Assembly: GCA_905235855.1 (NCBI GenBank)
Contig: CAJONE010000008.1
Span: 1 to 46,111 of the forward strand
Source: an uncultured Bacteroidales bacterium
Lineage (GTDB): Bacteria; Bacteroidota; Bacteroidia; Bacteroidales; P3
Length of the DNA stretch: 46,111 bases
Direction of reading: 5' to 3'
Part shown: positions 17,342 to 27,254 of the stretch, one piece after another
Layout of the letters: each line of letters begins with the position of its first letter
How positions within the stretch are numbered: the stretch's first letter is position 1
Notes under the pieces: generated by a model
The model's database searches: none
What the model was told of the DNA's origin: nothing
What the model saw: the letters and a program-made list of their open reading frames with translations, nothing else
Made by a program: the position numbers and the translations under genes

Positions 17342-17412
17342 GGTCGTTTGGCCGAGGGGCTAGGCACAGGTCTGCAAAACCTGCTACTCCGGTTCAAATC
17401 CGGAAGCGACCT
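17342..17412 (+). tRNA. tRNA-Cys (anticodon GCA)
   Basis: A full cloverleaf is visible. The acceptor stem is GGTCGTT/AGCGACC with one G-T pair, and the discriminator is U73 as usual for Cys. The D-stem is GCC/GGC, the anticodon stem CAGGT/ACCTG with loop CTGCAAA (anticodon GCA at 17374-17376), and the T-arm CCGG-TTCAAAT-CCGG. The 3' CCA is not encoded. Confidence 0.97.
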
Positions 17413-17419
17413 CAAGAAA

Positions 17420-17451
17420 AAGACTTCACTTTTGTGAAGTCTTCTTTTTTT
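17420..17451 (+). terminator. Rho-independent terminator of tRNA-Cys
   Basis: A perfect 10-bp stem, AAGACTTCAC (17420-17429) and GTGAAGTCTT (17434-17443), with a TTTT loop is followed by C and a T7 run (17445-17451). It ends the tRNA transcript 18 bp before the stop codon of the converging ClC gene. The A-rich 5' flank could make it work for both strands. Confidence 0.93.
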
Positions 17452-17468
17452 GAGACAATGCATGCCCC

Positions 17469-19238
17469 CTACTCGTCGCTCGACTCGGAGATAAAGCGAC
17501 GATAGGCCGAGAAAGTGTTAGCCCTGGACAAGAAGCCAACATATTTGTCGTTTTCGTCGACAACAATAAGGTTATAGCGGTTAGACATCTGGAAACGCTC
17601 GACAACCTGTTGCGGCGTGTCGCTTAGTTTGACCACATCAAGGTCGGAATAGGGCTGCATAAGCTGCGTCACCTGATATTTATCGTATAGTTCGGGAGAG
17701 AAAATTATTTTGCGCACATCGTCGAGTACGATGATGCCAACGAAACGGTCCTCGCCATCGAGGACTGGAAAAAGATTACGCTTGGAGTACTTTATAGCTT
17801 CGACGAGATCACCAAGGGTGTCGCCGACTCGCACTATAACGAAGTTGGTCTCAATCAGTTCGCGCATGTTGATCAGTTGCCAGGCAGACGCATCTTTGTC
17901 GTGCGTCATAAGGTCGCCGTGCTTGGCAAGGTCGCGGGCATATATGGAGTGTTTTTCGAATGGGTTGACACAGATGTAGGTGACGGCGGATGTGAGGAGC
18001 AAAGGGAGCATGAGAGCCCAGCTGCCGGTAATTTCGGCGATTAGGAACGTGGACATCAGGGGTGCCTGCATAACGCCAGTCATCACGGCGGCCATACCGA
18101 TAAGAGCAAATGTAGAAGGCGAGAGTGGTATTGGGGCAATTTGCGAAATGAGCATATAGGCGAGGTAGCCTGAAAGCCCCCCCACAATCAGCGAGGGGCC
18201 AAAAGTCCCGCCAACGCCGCCAGCCCCGATTGTAACGGAGGTGGCCACGGCCTTTAGAATAATGAGCAAAAGAATGTAGACAATAACCAACCAGGGAGAG
18301 AAATGGTTCCCACCCGCGAGAGGGGAGAAAATGCTGTTAGAAAAGAGCGTGTCGGCGGTGCCGTCGAGCAGGTCGGTAAGGGATGCGTAGCCTTCACCGA
18401 ATAAGGGTGGGAAGAGAAAAATCATCACACCCAAGAGGGTGCCACCGATGAGACACTTCAGGTTTGGGGATGAAAATTTCGACATCCATTTTTCGACACT
18501 ATTGGTCGCACGGAGAAAATAGACTGACGAGAGGGCACAGACGATGCCGAGAAAGATATAGTATGGAATTTGAGACAGATCAAACGAGTCTTGTGCGGCA
18601 AAAGAAAACTGGGCGCCGCTGCCGAGAAGGAAATAGGCGACGGAAGATGCGGAGAGTGCCGAGAGGAGAAGTGGGATTGCGGCGGTGCGGGTAAGATCGA
18701 ACATAAACACCTCGACTACGAAAAGCACGCCGGCAATAGGGGCTTTGAATATGCCTGCAATGGCACCAGCGGCGCCACAACCCAGCAGAAGGCGGATGTG
18801 CCTGGTTTGAAGATGAGCCAGGCGCCCGATGTTCGAACCGATGGCGCTGCCCGTGGAGGCGATGGGGGCTTCAAGTCCCACGCTGCCGCCAAAGGCGACT
18901 GTGAGGGTCGAGGCAATGAGTGAGGAATAGGTGTTTCGAGGCGGAAGGATAGAATTTTTTCGAGAAATGGAGTAAAGGACTTCAGGGAGGCCGTGGCCAA
19001 TTTGCCCTTTGACCACATACTTGACGAACAAGATTGTGAGCAGGATGCCTAACGCTGGATAGAGAAGCATCAAAATGTTGCCTCCAAGGGGGGAAGGCCA
19101 ACCGACTCTGAGGAGAAGCGTATTGACGAAATGGACAAGGTTTTTGAGGGCGACGGCGGCGAGACCAGAGAGAAGTCCGACGAGTAGGGAGAGCGCGAGG
19201 ACCTTAGCCTGTTGGTTGAGTATGATTTTTGGGGGCAT
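17469..19238 (-). CDS. ClC-family chloride channel/antiporter with CBS domains
   Basis: This inner-membrane protein of 589 residues moves chloride, either as a channel or in exchange for protons. About 11-13 hydrophobic segments fill residues 10-430. The selectivity-filter signatures are recognisable but variant: GHGLPEV (usual GSGIP), GGSVGLEAPIAS (usual GREGP, gating Glu kept) and GGTFGPSLIVGG (GxFxP). Two CBS domains follow (from ~460: LIETNFVIVRVGDTLGDLVEAI...LFPVLD, and VTQLMQPYSDLDVVKLSDT...LIVVDEND), which may sense adenine nucleotides. ATG 19238 (MPPKIILNQQ) is chosen over 19289 because a -7 element at 19287-19294 overlaps the longer start. It converges with tRNA-Cys. Confidence 0.92.
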   Translation of the reverse strand: MPPKIILNQQAKVLALSLLVGLLSGLAAVALKNLVHFVNTLLLRVGWPSPLGGNILMLLYPALGILLTILFVKYVVKGQIGHGLPEVLYSISRKNSILPPRNTYSSLIASTLTVAFGGSVGLEAPIASTGSAIGSNIGRLAHLQTRHIRLLLGCGAAGAIAGIFKAPIAGVLFVVEVFMFDLTRTAAIPLLLSALSASSVAYFLLGSGAQFSFAAQDSFDLSQIPYYIFLGIVCALSSVYFLRATNSVEKWMSKFSSPNLKCLIGGTLLGVMIFLFPPLFGEGYASLTDLLDGTADTLFSNSIFSPLAGGNHFSPWLVIVYILLLIILKAVATSVTIGAGGVGGTFGPSLIVGGLSGYLAYMLISQIAPIPLSPSTFALIGMAAVMTGVMQAPLMSTFLIAEITGSWALMLPLLLTSAVTYICVNPFEKHSIYARDLAKHGDLMTHDKDASAWQLINMRELIETNFVIVRVGDTLGDLVEAIKYSKRNLFPVLDGEDRFVGIIVLDDVRKIIFSPELYDKYQVTQLMQPYSDLDVVKLSDTPQQVVERFQMSNRYNLIVVDENDKYVGFLSRANTFSAYRRFISESSDE

Positions 19239-19286
19239 ATAGCGGTTATGATGCTGCGATCGATGTTTTTTGCGAAAAGTATAATG

Positions 19287-19294
19287 CAAATATA
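19287..19294 (-). promoter_or_regulatory. -7 promoter element of the ClC gene
   Basis: The minus strand reads TATATTTG (TAnnTTTG), predicting a start near 19280 and a leader of about 42 nt to ATG 19238. It lies between the recQ-like stop (19321) and the ClC gene, so ClC can be transcribed on its own. Confidence 0.55.
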
Positions 19295-19320
19295 CAAATT
19301 ATCGGCGGAACGAAAAAAAA

Positions 19321-22300
19321 TCAGGAACCTGCACTGGGTGAATTAGCCTTATCGAGCCTGAGCGTAGCGAGCGGGACGGCGTATGTGACAGTTTCGTCCT
19401 TGGGCCGCCAGGCCACAATATACGATACCGACGCCTGAACCACGTGGTAGCTTTTACGTTTAAGGTTGAGCAGTTTGTCGCACATAGCACTGGAGAGCGA
19501 GGCAATGAAATCGCCACTGCAGGAGAACAGGTTAACCCCGTCACACATAAGACTGTCACCACTGCGCAAGTTTAGGACAGAGGTCTTGAAGTTTTTTACG
19601 GACGAAAGACGAATGTCACGGTAGCCGAGGGGGATAAGGATGGAGGAAGACGATTGCGGAATGGTGGTGTGTACGTTTTTGGTCGCGGGGGGCGTCAAGC
19701 CATCGAACAGACGGTTCGATGTGTGGATGTAGAGTCGTTGTCTGGCGCGAGTCATTCCAACATAAAGAGCGCGCAGGGCTGCAGCATCCGTCTCGCAAAC
19801 GCCATCGGATTCGAAGTCGGCAAGCATATACACGGTGTCGTACTCTCGCCCTTTTGACTTGTGTATAGTTGAGACCGTGACAGTCTCGGCATCAGCGTAA
19901 ACGAAATCCTCCACATTCGACTCGAAGAGAAATTCCTCAAGATCACTACGATAAATTATGGGATGAATTTTCTCAAAATCGGTGAAAAAACGCTGAATAA
20001 TGTCGATGCAAGAACTGCATTCGTATGCCTTCAACGTCCGTTCCTTGGCGTAGTCCCACATGGAGCGGGAAACCATCTGAGCACCATCGTTGCCTATCTG
20101 TTTCATAAAATATCGCACCTCGGCCAAATTGATGAAACGGAAACCGTCGAGCGACTGAATCAGTCTGGGCTTATAACCCATACATTTCAGGCGGTAGGCT
20201 GCTTGCATAGCCTGTTCGTTTGTGGCGGTGAGCACAGCGGTGGAGCCATTGGCCGCGAAATCTATGGGAGGAAAACAGAAACCAGGACGGTCGTAGCGGT
20301 GTATCTCAGCTATGCCGGACACGTCGCCGCGCAACGATACCACAGCGTTTCTTTTCATTCGCGACGGTATGAGTGCAGCAAAACTGTTGGCAAGAGCAAC
20401 TATCTGTTCTGCGCTGCGATAGTTTTCTGTCATCTCGTAAAGAGTTGCGCCATAATCAGTGGCAAGCGACTGCATATAGGCAGAGCTTGAGCCGCGAAAC
20501 GAGTAGATGTTCTGGTCATCGTCGCCCACGGCGATGACACGCATATTCGCATTTTGCGACATAAGGGCCTTCACGAGACGGAAATCATCCTCACTCATGT
20601 CCTGGGCCTCGTCGATAACGAGCACTGACTTGGCTATTCTCGATTCCTCTACTTCGCCATTTTCAATCATCTGGGCGGCACGCGACACCACATCATGCAG
20701 TTCTTCAGTGTTGCCGGGCATTCCCAGGATGTCAAAACTATAAGAATGAAAAGTCTTGATATCCACAAAATGAGCCGCATTACCGACAAGTTCAATCAGA
20801 CGCATCTTGAACTCGGTGGCTGCCGAACGTGAGAAAGTGAGCATCAGGAGCTGCTCATGTTTCACATCCTCAAGCAAAAGCAATGATGCAAGTTTGTGTA
20901 CCAGCAGGCGTGTCTTGCCGCTTCCTGGACCAGCAGCCACAAGAATGTGAGCGGAATGGCTGTCGTTCACTATCTCAAGTTGTCTTTTTGAAAGCATACC
21001 AAACAACCTGTGATACTTGGAAGGGGTTATGTTGCGATTTATGTCGGCAGCCTTCGCGCCTTTGAAATAACGGCGTACAAATTCACGGTAATCCATCTGG
21101 AAATAGTCGTTGACGAACCGCAGCGCGGCAGCATAGTCTCGCACCATGAGATTGGCGTATTCCCCCACTATGTGGATTTGTTGTATACGCTGTCTGTAGA
21201 ATTCGTCGAGCAACCTGTATTGCTCCTTGCCGAAACGAGCCTTGCGCGATGTGGTACGGTTGAGTTGAACGGTGTTGTAGATTACCATAAAACCACCCTC
21301 AATTCGCAAAACGCCGGTACGCGACAGATAGAGCAACGACTCCTCGACATCGGTAATAGACGGCGTTGACGCTCCCAGAGTCAAAAGATCGCCGCCACAG
21401 TCTTTATAGGATTCGAGCATGTCGAGCACCGAGAAACTTACGACTGAATAGTCGCCAGTTTGAACAGTGTTGGCTGTCGACAATATGGAAAGCAGCCTCT
21501 CGACTATATGGCGACACATTGACACTCGTCTGAAAAAACGCGCCTGCAACGGAGATTGTTCCGATTCAAGCGTCCGGATGCTGACCGCACCCGAAGCAAT
21601 GTGTTCCTCCTTGCGTATGTAACCTTTAAGTGCAAGAAAATTGAGTATTGTCTTGATACGCTTTACCGTCGAAAACTTCAGTCCATTTTCGTGTGCCTCT
21701 TCGTTAAACAACTTGTAGTTCAGCTCGACATTTCCAGCAACAAGTTTGGTGTGGACATAATTTTCAAGCTTGAGCGCACTTTCCAAACTGCGCTTTATGC
21801 CAGCATTCTCTATCCACGCCTGCATATCATGGCTGTCGGCCAATATCCCCTCCTGTCGCATAAGTGCCACATTACGTATCACAGCATCACGAGGTATGCC
21901 GAGTATATCGGCAAGATAATCCACCCTGCTCTCGCCAGCCTCGTCATGGGTGGCACGGCAACTGATAAGCGAACGGATGATGCGGGCTGCCTCCTCACGA
22001 GTGCGTTCGTCAAAAAGCGGCGAATTAGTCAGCCGCATCCTTGCCTCGTCCATATTCCTTACCCTTATACCTGTGGCAAAAACATACGGAACATTGCTCT
22101 TGCGTTCAATAAAGCCGGCATTCTCCAATGCCGCTATGGCAGCCTTGACACGCGTTTCGACACCTTTGGCGTCATCGTTCCAACCAGCTTGACGTGCGAT
22201 TTCGAGGGGTGAGCAGCTTACATGCGTGTGTGAACGGGTCGAATCCTTTATGACTTTCCACACTTGTTGTATTTCGCCAATGCTGAGTTTGGACTGGTTT

Positions 22301-24144
22301 AGCAGAAGAAAATGCTTGTCAAGGTCACCGTCCGAGAAAAGCACATAGCACTCGGCCTCCATGTGCGGGTCGCGTCCCGCACGTCCGGCCTCCTGCACAT
22401 AGTTCTCGAGCGAATCGCTTATGTCATAGTGTACAACCAACCCCACATCCTTCTTGTCCACCCCCATTCCAAAGGCTGACGTTGCTACCATAACCTGCGT
22501 TTCGCCCGACATGAACGAGTTTTGGTTTTTCACCTTTTCGTCGGATTGCATCTTGCCGTTGAATGGCAACGCGGTCACACCGTCGGACTTCAAATGGTCG
22601 GCAATCTCACGCGTGCGTTTCGTCCTCGACACATACACTATGGAGGGACAGTGGTGCGAAAGAATCAGATTGCGCAGGATACTGTACTTCGATTCATCGG
22701 TGTCGGCGTGGAGTACCGAATAACGCAGGTTCTCTCGCTTTGCGCTGGCTGCGAAAATCTTTAGGTTGATGCCAAGCTTGCGCTTAAAATAGTCGCAAAT
22801 GTCGCTTATCACCTTCTGCTTGGCGGTGGCAGTGAAGCAGGAAACGGCAATGGGCTGTCGCTGCATCTTGCATTCCTGCAAATTGCGTATAAAGTCGCCA
22901 ATATAGAGATAATCGACCCTAAAGTCCTGCCCCCATGCCGAAAAACAATGTGCCTCGTCGATGACAAACCGCACCACGTGGCGGCCCATAAGAATGCGTT
23001 CTATCGTCTTCGAACGCAACATCTCGGGTGCAATATAAAGCAGGTCGGCAGTGCCATCGGCCACTTGCGCCACTGCCGACGCCCGTTCCAATGGATCGAG
23101 CAGTCCGTTTATGGTTACGGCTGTGGCCAATCCCCTTGACAACAAGTTGTCAACTTGGTCTTTCATTAGCGACTGCAACGGCGAAATGACGACAGTCAAC
23201 CCGTGCATGTTGCGCCCCGCAATCAGCGCGGGCAGCTGAAAGGTAAGCGACTTTCCGCCACCGGTGGGAAATATGGTCAACAGAGACTCACCACGTATGG
23301 CAGCCTCCACAGCCTGTTGTTGCATCGGTACGCTTTCGAACTCACGGAACTTGTCATAACCGAAAAACTCGCGCAGGGCGCTGTGTGCATCAAGTCTTTT
23401 CTGGCAGTAGTCGCAATGCCCACATGGTTCATTGCGCAGAAGTTGCATCACATTGGCCACTTTGGGATAGGTGCGCGATACCCACGGCGGAACGACAGCC
23501 ATCAAATCGTCGGCGCCTATCACCGCAAGCGAATAAGCCAACTCGACGGGGTAACGGCCTACAACCGCAGCCACATTCGAATTTGCACATATTAAACCGC
23601 GATATGTCTCTTTTATCAAATCGGCGAGCGTTGTTGCGTCGATTCCGTCAGAAGCGGGAATCGCAAAACCCGACTTTTGAACAATATAGTCGAAAAAGCC
23701 TGCAAACTCGTGTGTGGAATGGAGCAAATCGCGGTATATCATCTTGACTTGCACTGGTAAAGACTGCCAGGCGGCAAGCTCCTCGTCGAAGAGTTGTTGC
23801 GACTTGCGGGCATCGTTGACGGGATTATTTAGCTCGTCAGCCTGCAACTTGTCGTCTTTCAGCAGGCGGTGATATGGTTTTTGGGGGAAGAGGAGCGGCG
23901 AGAGACACAAGGTGTCGATTAGGTATCTGTGTTCGAGGTGCAGACTGTCGCCAGTGCAAACCTGCAGGTATTTCAGGTCGTGGTGGAGAATGTTGTGACC
24001 ACAGAGTACGCGGCATGGTGCAATAAAGTCAGCGAACTTAGGGATGGACTGTGTATGCAGGACGGCCCCGTCATCCCGTACCACACCGATATCAACGACA
24101 CGCTTATCCTCGGCGGCGACTTCTGTATCAATAAAGGCTATCAC
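19321..24144 (-). CDS. Exonuclease-RecQ-UvrD triple-fusion DNA helicase
   Basis: This 1,607-residue protein combines three nucleic-acid enzymes. Residues ~1-170 look like a DnaQ/RNase T-type 3'-5' exonuclease (FIDTE, CGHNILHHDLKYL, NPVNDA). Residues ~239-245 carry CGHCDYC, like the RecQ zinc cluster but placed before the helicase core. The RecQ core spans ~270-650: Walker A FPTGGGKS (~290), VIDEAHCFSAWGQDFR (~394), QEAGRAGRD (~583). A middle region (~650-1040) looks like winged-helix repeats. Residues ~1050-1500 are a UvrD/PcrA-type SF1 helicase: AAGPGSGKT (~1069), VIDEAQD, VGDDDQNIYSFRGS (~1205), ENYRSAEQI, STIHKSKGRE (~1423) and YVGMTRARQ (~1461). All nucleotide-binding motifs look intact. 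It probably processes DNA in repair or recombination; a defence role is possible but unsupported here. Similar RecQ-UvrD fusions exist in Bacteroidota, as I recall. Confidence 0.9.
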   Translation of the reverse strand: MIAFIDTEVAAEDKRVVDIGVVRDDGAVLHTQSIPKFADFIAPCRVLCGHNILHHDLKYLQVCTGDSLHLEHRYLIDTLCLSPLLFPQKPYHRLLKDDKLQADELNNPVNDARKSQQLFDEELAAWQSLPVQVKMIYRDLLHSTHEFAGFFDYIVQKSGFAIPASDGIDATTLADLIKETYRGLICANSNVAAVVGRYPVELAYSLAVIGADDLMAVVPPWVSRTYPKVANVMQLLRNEPCGHCDYCQKRLDAHSALREFFGYDKFREFESVPMQQQAVEAAIRGESLLTIFPTGGGKSLTFQLPALIAGRNMHGLTVVISPLQSLMKDQVDNLLSRGLATAVTINGLLDPLERASAVAQVADGTADLLYIAPEMLRSKTIERILMGRHVVRFVIDEAHCFSAWGQDFRVDYLYIGDFIRNLQECKMQRQPIAVSCFTATAKQKVISDICDYFKRKLGINLKIFAASAKRENLRYSVLHADTDESKYSILRNLILSHHCPSIVYVSRTKRTREIADHLKSDGVTALPFNGKMQSDEKVKNQNSFMSGETQVMVATSAFGMGVDKKDVGLVVHYDISDSLENYVQEAGRAGRDPHMEAECYVLFSDGDLDKHFLLLNQSKLSIGEIQQVWKVIKDSTRSHTHVSCSPLEIARQAGWNDDAKGVETRVKAAIAALENAGFIERKSNVPYVFATGIRVRNMDEARMRLTNSPLFDERTREEAARIIRSLISCRATHDEAGESRVDYLADILGIPRDAVIRNVALMRQEGILADSHDMQAWIENAGIKRSLESALKLENYVHTKLVAGNVELNYKLFNEEAHENGLKFSTVKRIKTILNFLALKGYIRKEEHIASGAVSIRTLESEQSPLQARFFRRVSMCRHIVERLLSILSTANTVQTGDYSVVSFSVLDMLESYKDCGGDLLTLGASTPSITDVEESLLYLSRTGVLRIEGGFMVIYNTVQLNRTTSRKARFGKEQYRLLDEFYRQRIQQIHIVGEYANLMVRDYAAALRFVNDYFQMDYREFVRRYFKGAKAADINRNITPSKYHRLFGMLSKRQLEIVNDSHSAHILVAAGPGSGKTRLLVHKLASLLLLEDVKHEQLLMLTFSRSAATEFKMRLIELVGNAAHFVDIKTFHSYSFDILGMPGNTEELHDVVSRAAQMIENGEVEESRIAKSVLVIDEAQDMSEDDFRLVKALMSQNANMRVIAVGDDDQNIYSFRGSSSAYMQSLATDYGATLYEMTENYRSAEQIVALANSFAALIPSRMKRNAVVSLRGDVSGIAEIHRYDRPGFCFPPIDFAANGSTAVLTATNEQAMQAAYRLKCMGYKPRLIQSLDGFRFINLAEVRYFMKQIGNDGAQMVSRSMWDYAKERTLKAYECSSCIDIIQRFFTDFEKIHPIIYRSDLEEFLFESNVEDFVYADAETVTVSTIHKSKGREYDTVYMLADFESDGVCETDAAALRALYVGMTRARQRLYIHTSNRLFDGLTPPATKNVHTTIPQSSSSILIPLGYRDIRLSSVKNFKTSVLNLRSGDSLMCDGVNLFSCSGDFIASLSSAMCDKLLNLKRKSYHVVQASVSYIVAWRPKDETVTYAVPLATLRLDKANSPSAGS

Positions 24145-24178
24145 TTGCAGCGAGTGGTGATGTGCGACATTAGAATGG

Positions 24179-24186
24179 CAAAATTA
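24179..24186 (-). promoter_or_regulatory. Candidate -7 element of the RecQ-UvrD fusion gene
   Basis: The minus strand reads TAATTTTG (TAnnTTTG), giving a leader of about 28 nt before ATG 24144. No good -33 box is seen. Confidence 0.45.
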
Positions 24187-24294
24187 CACTTTTTCTGCAA
24201 ATTAAATACAATATTAACGACATTGAAACGTTAGATTTCAAATAAGTGATGAGAAAATTGTGTGTGAGATAACGGGTTAAAACAAGGTCAGTTT

Positions 24295-25689
24295 TTGAAA
24301 GCGAAACAATATATAGGGCTTTGCCTAATGCTGATGTGGGGGACTGCGGTCGCGCAAATGAGCGTGACCGGAGGAAGCCGACGTAGCGACTATGGGCTGA
24401 AAGGACCGGTGAAGAGCGTGAAGGAGGCCCACTGGGACACAGGCGGCGGTTTTATTGGGCGTCAGAGCGATGTGTTCTCACGCACGGGAAGGATGCTGGA
24501 GGAGACGATTTACTATGGTGAGGGTGAGCAGGATATCGAGAGCCTACGCCTGTGCAACTACAACGCCGACGGATCGATGGCGGGGTGCTATTCGTACCGT
24601 CGTGGGGGTGAGGGCTACGCGGTGATGGATGGGTTCTCGCATTGGATTGCGATATACGACGAAAAGGGGCGACTGACCCGGAAACGGTCGTTTGCATTCG
24701 AGCCCAAGATGAACAGATATGGAAATGAGATTTGGACCAGAACCCACGAGGATGTTTTTTCGTCCAAGACGAACGAGGGCTACAACGCAGATGGCGACAC
24801 GGTTTACACATTCGACAAAAAGACAGGCCTAACACTTACAAAGCGCTGGAAGATAAACGAATTGGAGTTTCAAGGCGAGGCAACGGCCACATACGAATAC
24901 ACTGCGTCGGGCGACACGCTCACGGTAAGCTATGACGACGCCACGGGTCGTATGCCACGCTCGGTGGTCTACGACTACAGGTATGTAAGTTCTCTTGAAA
25001 AAGAACGTGTGCAAAACGCTAAACCAACAACGAGCCAAGAACAAACAGGGAAAGCAATATCACCCGTAATTGAAAAAAAGAAAAAAGCATCGCGTCGGGG
25101 AAAAAGCCCTAAAGGGAGCACCGATCGTGACACACTGCGGCTTGAGAGAAAAACCGTCACGACGCTATACGACAGCAATGAACACAAGAGGGGGAGTGCA
25201 CCAACGCTGTCAGTGCGCACGGAATATTACGACGACAGCTGCCAACTGGTGAGACTGACCATTACGGAGACATGGGAGGGCGACAAAAGGGAGGTTCGCG
25301 AATGGCGCTGGACGAGAAAGGAGCTGGCAACAAGCAGGGGAAAAGACCGTAACAAGGCTACCGTCACAGTATATCAACTGACCGATGCTGAAACCTCGCG
25401 ACACACTGGGAAAGAACTGACCTATGAAATCAAAGACCACTTCGCCTACGATAGGAACGGGGATCCGGTGAGCCGAACGCGCAGCGGCAAATCGCTGACG
25501 CGACCTGCAACATGGAGATTCGCCTACGGCGACTATGACGAATTCGGCAACTGGACACGCCGCACCTACTCGGGGCCGGCAGAAGAGAGAACAACTACGA
25601 CCGTGTCGGCAAACGGCAACAGGATAGACAAAATCATATACGACGGCGAATCGGAAGAAACGGACACGAGAATTATAACATATTTTTGA
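24295..25689 (+). CDS. Secreted protein with YD-like repeats, unknown function
   Basis: This 464-residue protein starts at TTG 24295, which supplies a good signal peptide (MKAKQYIGLCLMLMWGTAVAQ). An in-frame ATG at 24328 would lose its charged N-terminus. The mature part has scattered tyrosine/aspartate-glycine motifs like those of RHS/YD repeats: YNADGSMAG, YDEKGRLTRKR, YNADGDTVYTFDKKTG, YDRNGDPVSR and YDEFGNWTRRTY. A lysine-rich low-complexity stretch (EKKKKASRRGKSPK) lies near residue 260-275. It is probably periplasmic or on the cell surface. No enzyme motif is seen. An M28 peptidase gene follows 92 bp later, suggesting one transcript, but no functional link is evident. Confidence 0.75.
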   Translation: MKAKQYIGLCLMLMWGTAVAQMSVTGGSRRSDYGLKGPVKSVKEAHWDTGGGFIGRQSDVFSRTGRMLEETIYYGEGEQDIESLRLCNYNADGSMAGCYSYRRGGEGYAVMDGFSHWIAIYDEKGRLTRKRSFAFEPKMNRYGNEIWTRTHEDVFSSKTNEGYNADGDTVYTFDKKTGLTLTKRWKINELEFQGEATATYEYTASGDTLTVSYDDATGRMPRSVVYDYRYVSSLEKERVQNAKPTTSQEQTGKAISPVIEKKKKASRRGKSPKGSTDRDTLRLERKTVTTLYDSNEHKRGSAPTLSVRTEYYDDSCQLVRLTITETWEGDKREVREWRWTRKELATSRGKDRNKATVTVYQLTDAETSRHTGKELTYEIKDHFAYDRNGDPVSRTRSGKSLTRPATWRFAYGDYDEFGNWTRRTYSGPAEERTTTTVSANGNRIDKIIYDGESEETDTRIITYF

Positions 25690-25781
25690 TGGCCACATCT
25701 AAGAATTACATCAACGCCCGCTGCTCCATCTTATCTAAGATGAAGAGTTTTAGTGATTGCTTAAAAAATCGGAACCAAAAC

Positions 25782-27254
25782 ATGAAAAGGACACTGTTTT
25801 TTTTGTGCTGTATCTCATTTGGTATATGCCTTTTCGCACAAACACAGCAAAGGAGACTCGAAGAGCATGTGTATTACCTGGCCTCTGACTCGCTTCACGG
25901 TAGGCTGGCAGGTTCGGCCGACGCGTTGAAGGCTGCGGAGTATATCATACGACAATACGAGGCAATGGGCATTGAACCGTTTTACGAGAGCGGCTTTCTG
26001 CAACCGTTCACCTACAGGCTTGTGGGTGAAGGAAGGAGATTCAACAACGTGGTAGCTTGGATACCTGGCAACGACCCCGCTTTGAGAGACGAGTATGTGA
26101 TAATCGGAGCCCACTATGACCATTTGGGGGAACGAGGGGGGAAGATTTACAACGGGGCAGACGACAACGCATCGGGTACGGCGGCGGTGATAGAAATAGC
26201 GCGACAACTGAAAGCGAGACAGGCCGAGCTGAAACGAAGCGTAATCATAGTGAACTTCGACGGCGAAGAGCTGGGTCTGTTCGGTTCGAACGCGTTTGCG
26301 GAGCGACTGACGAAAGATGGAAAGATAAAGAAGGTGTGCCTGATGATGAGCATCGACATGGTGGGATGGTATGGACAGAGCGGCAAACTGACGGTGCAGG
26401 GCACGGGGACAATAGCAGACGGAAAAGCCAAAATGAAAGAGTTGGCCAAACTGCTGGGTATCACGATTAAGACACAGAAATTCGAGCGTTCGATACTTAC
26501 GGCCACCGACACGGAGGGATTTGCCAAAAAAGGTGTGGCAACTTTGGCTGTCACAACAGGTTTGAAATCGCCCTACCACAAACCTGAGGACGATGCGGAG
26601 CTGATAGACTACAAGGGGCTAAGCGAAATAAGCGACTATCTGACAAAATGGACGGCACAAGTTTCGGGCGATGAGCTGTTCCGACCATCGGGGCGGGTGG
26701 CAAAAAAACACCAATCGGATGTGCAGCCATTCGACCTGGGAGTAAGTCTCGAACTGGGCGACAGCTGGCTGCACCACCCCTACAAGAGCGCAATTGACGG
26801 ACGCAGCCGTTTTGCGGGCAACATAGGGCTGACAGCGCAGGCAAACTTCAAATGCAAATGGCTCGGTCTGCGACTGGGAGTAATGTACGGCTGGTCAATG
26901 GCGCGATATGTCAACACATCCGATATTTTTAACAAATCACTACGCTATTACCAAGAAGGTGTCACGATGCCACTTTCGGCAGTATTCCAATGGAATACGA
27001 ACTATGGTCTCTTCCATGCCGGATTAGGGTTCTACTACACACGTGTTTTCAAGGGAGGTATAGTGAAAGAGAAACCATGGGCCACAATCCAAAAAAACCA
27101 ATTCGGCATGGAATGGTCGCTGGGTTATCGTTTTCACGGGTTCGACATCTCGGTCTACGGACGATACCAATTCAACTGGTTCACGACCGACACGACGATG
27201 CCACACTTGCGCAACTTTTATTCGGGCGTGAGGTTGAGCTATTTCTTTTTGTAG
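25782..27254 (+). CDS. M28-family zinc peptidase with C-terminal barrel-like domain
   Basis: This secreted protein of 490 residues has the signal peptide MKRTLFFLCCISFGICLFAQ. ATG 25782 is chosen because a start at 25686 would put 32 residues before it. The peptidase domain has the two-zinc aminopeptidase ligands: GAHYDHLG (His, Asp), NGADDNASG (bridging Asp), FDGEELGLFGS (Glu-Glu), SIDMVGW (Asp) and PYHKPEDD (His). The last ~170 residues have alternating aromatic/polar strands (LGVSLELGDSWLHH, GLRLGVMYGWS, FGMEWSLGYRF, FDISVYGRYQF) and end in YFFL, as in small outer-membrane beta-barrel proteins. This suggests a peptidase anchored to the outer membrane. The barrel assignment is from pattern only. 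Confidence 0.85.
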   Translation: MKRTLFFLCCISFGICLFAQTQQRRLEEHVYYLASDSLHGRLAGSADALKAAEYIIRQYEAMGIEPFYESGFLQPFTYRLVGEGRRFNNVVAWIPGNDPALRDEYVIIGAHYDHLGERGGKIYNGADDNASGTAAVIEIARQLKARQAELKRSVIIVNFDGEELGLFGSNAFAERLTKDGKIKKVCLMMSIDMVGWYGQSGKLTVQGTGTIADGKAKMKELAKLLGITIKTQKFERSILTATDTEGFAKKGVATLAVTTGLKSPYHKPEDDAELIDYKGLSEISDYLTKWTAQVSGDELFRPSGRVAKKHQSDVQPFDLGVSLELGDSWLHHPYKSAIDGRSRFAGNIGLTAQANFKCKWLGLRLGVMYGWSMARYVNTSDIFNKSLRYYQEGVTMPLSAVFQWNTNYGLFHAGLGFYYTRVFKGGIVKEKPWATIQKNQFGMEWSLGYRFHGFDISVYGRYQFNWFTTDTTMPHLRNFYSGVRLSYFFL

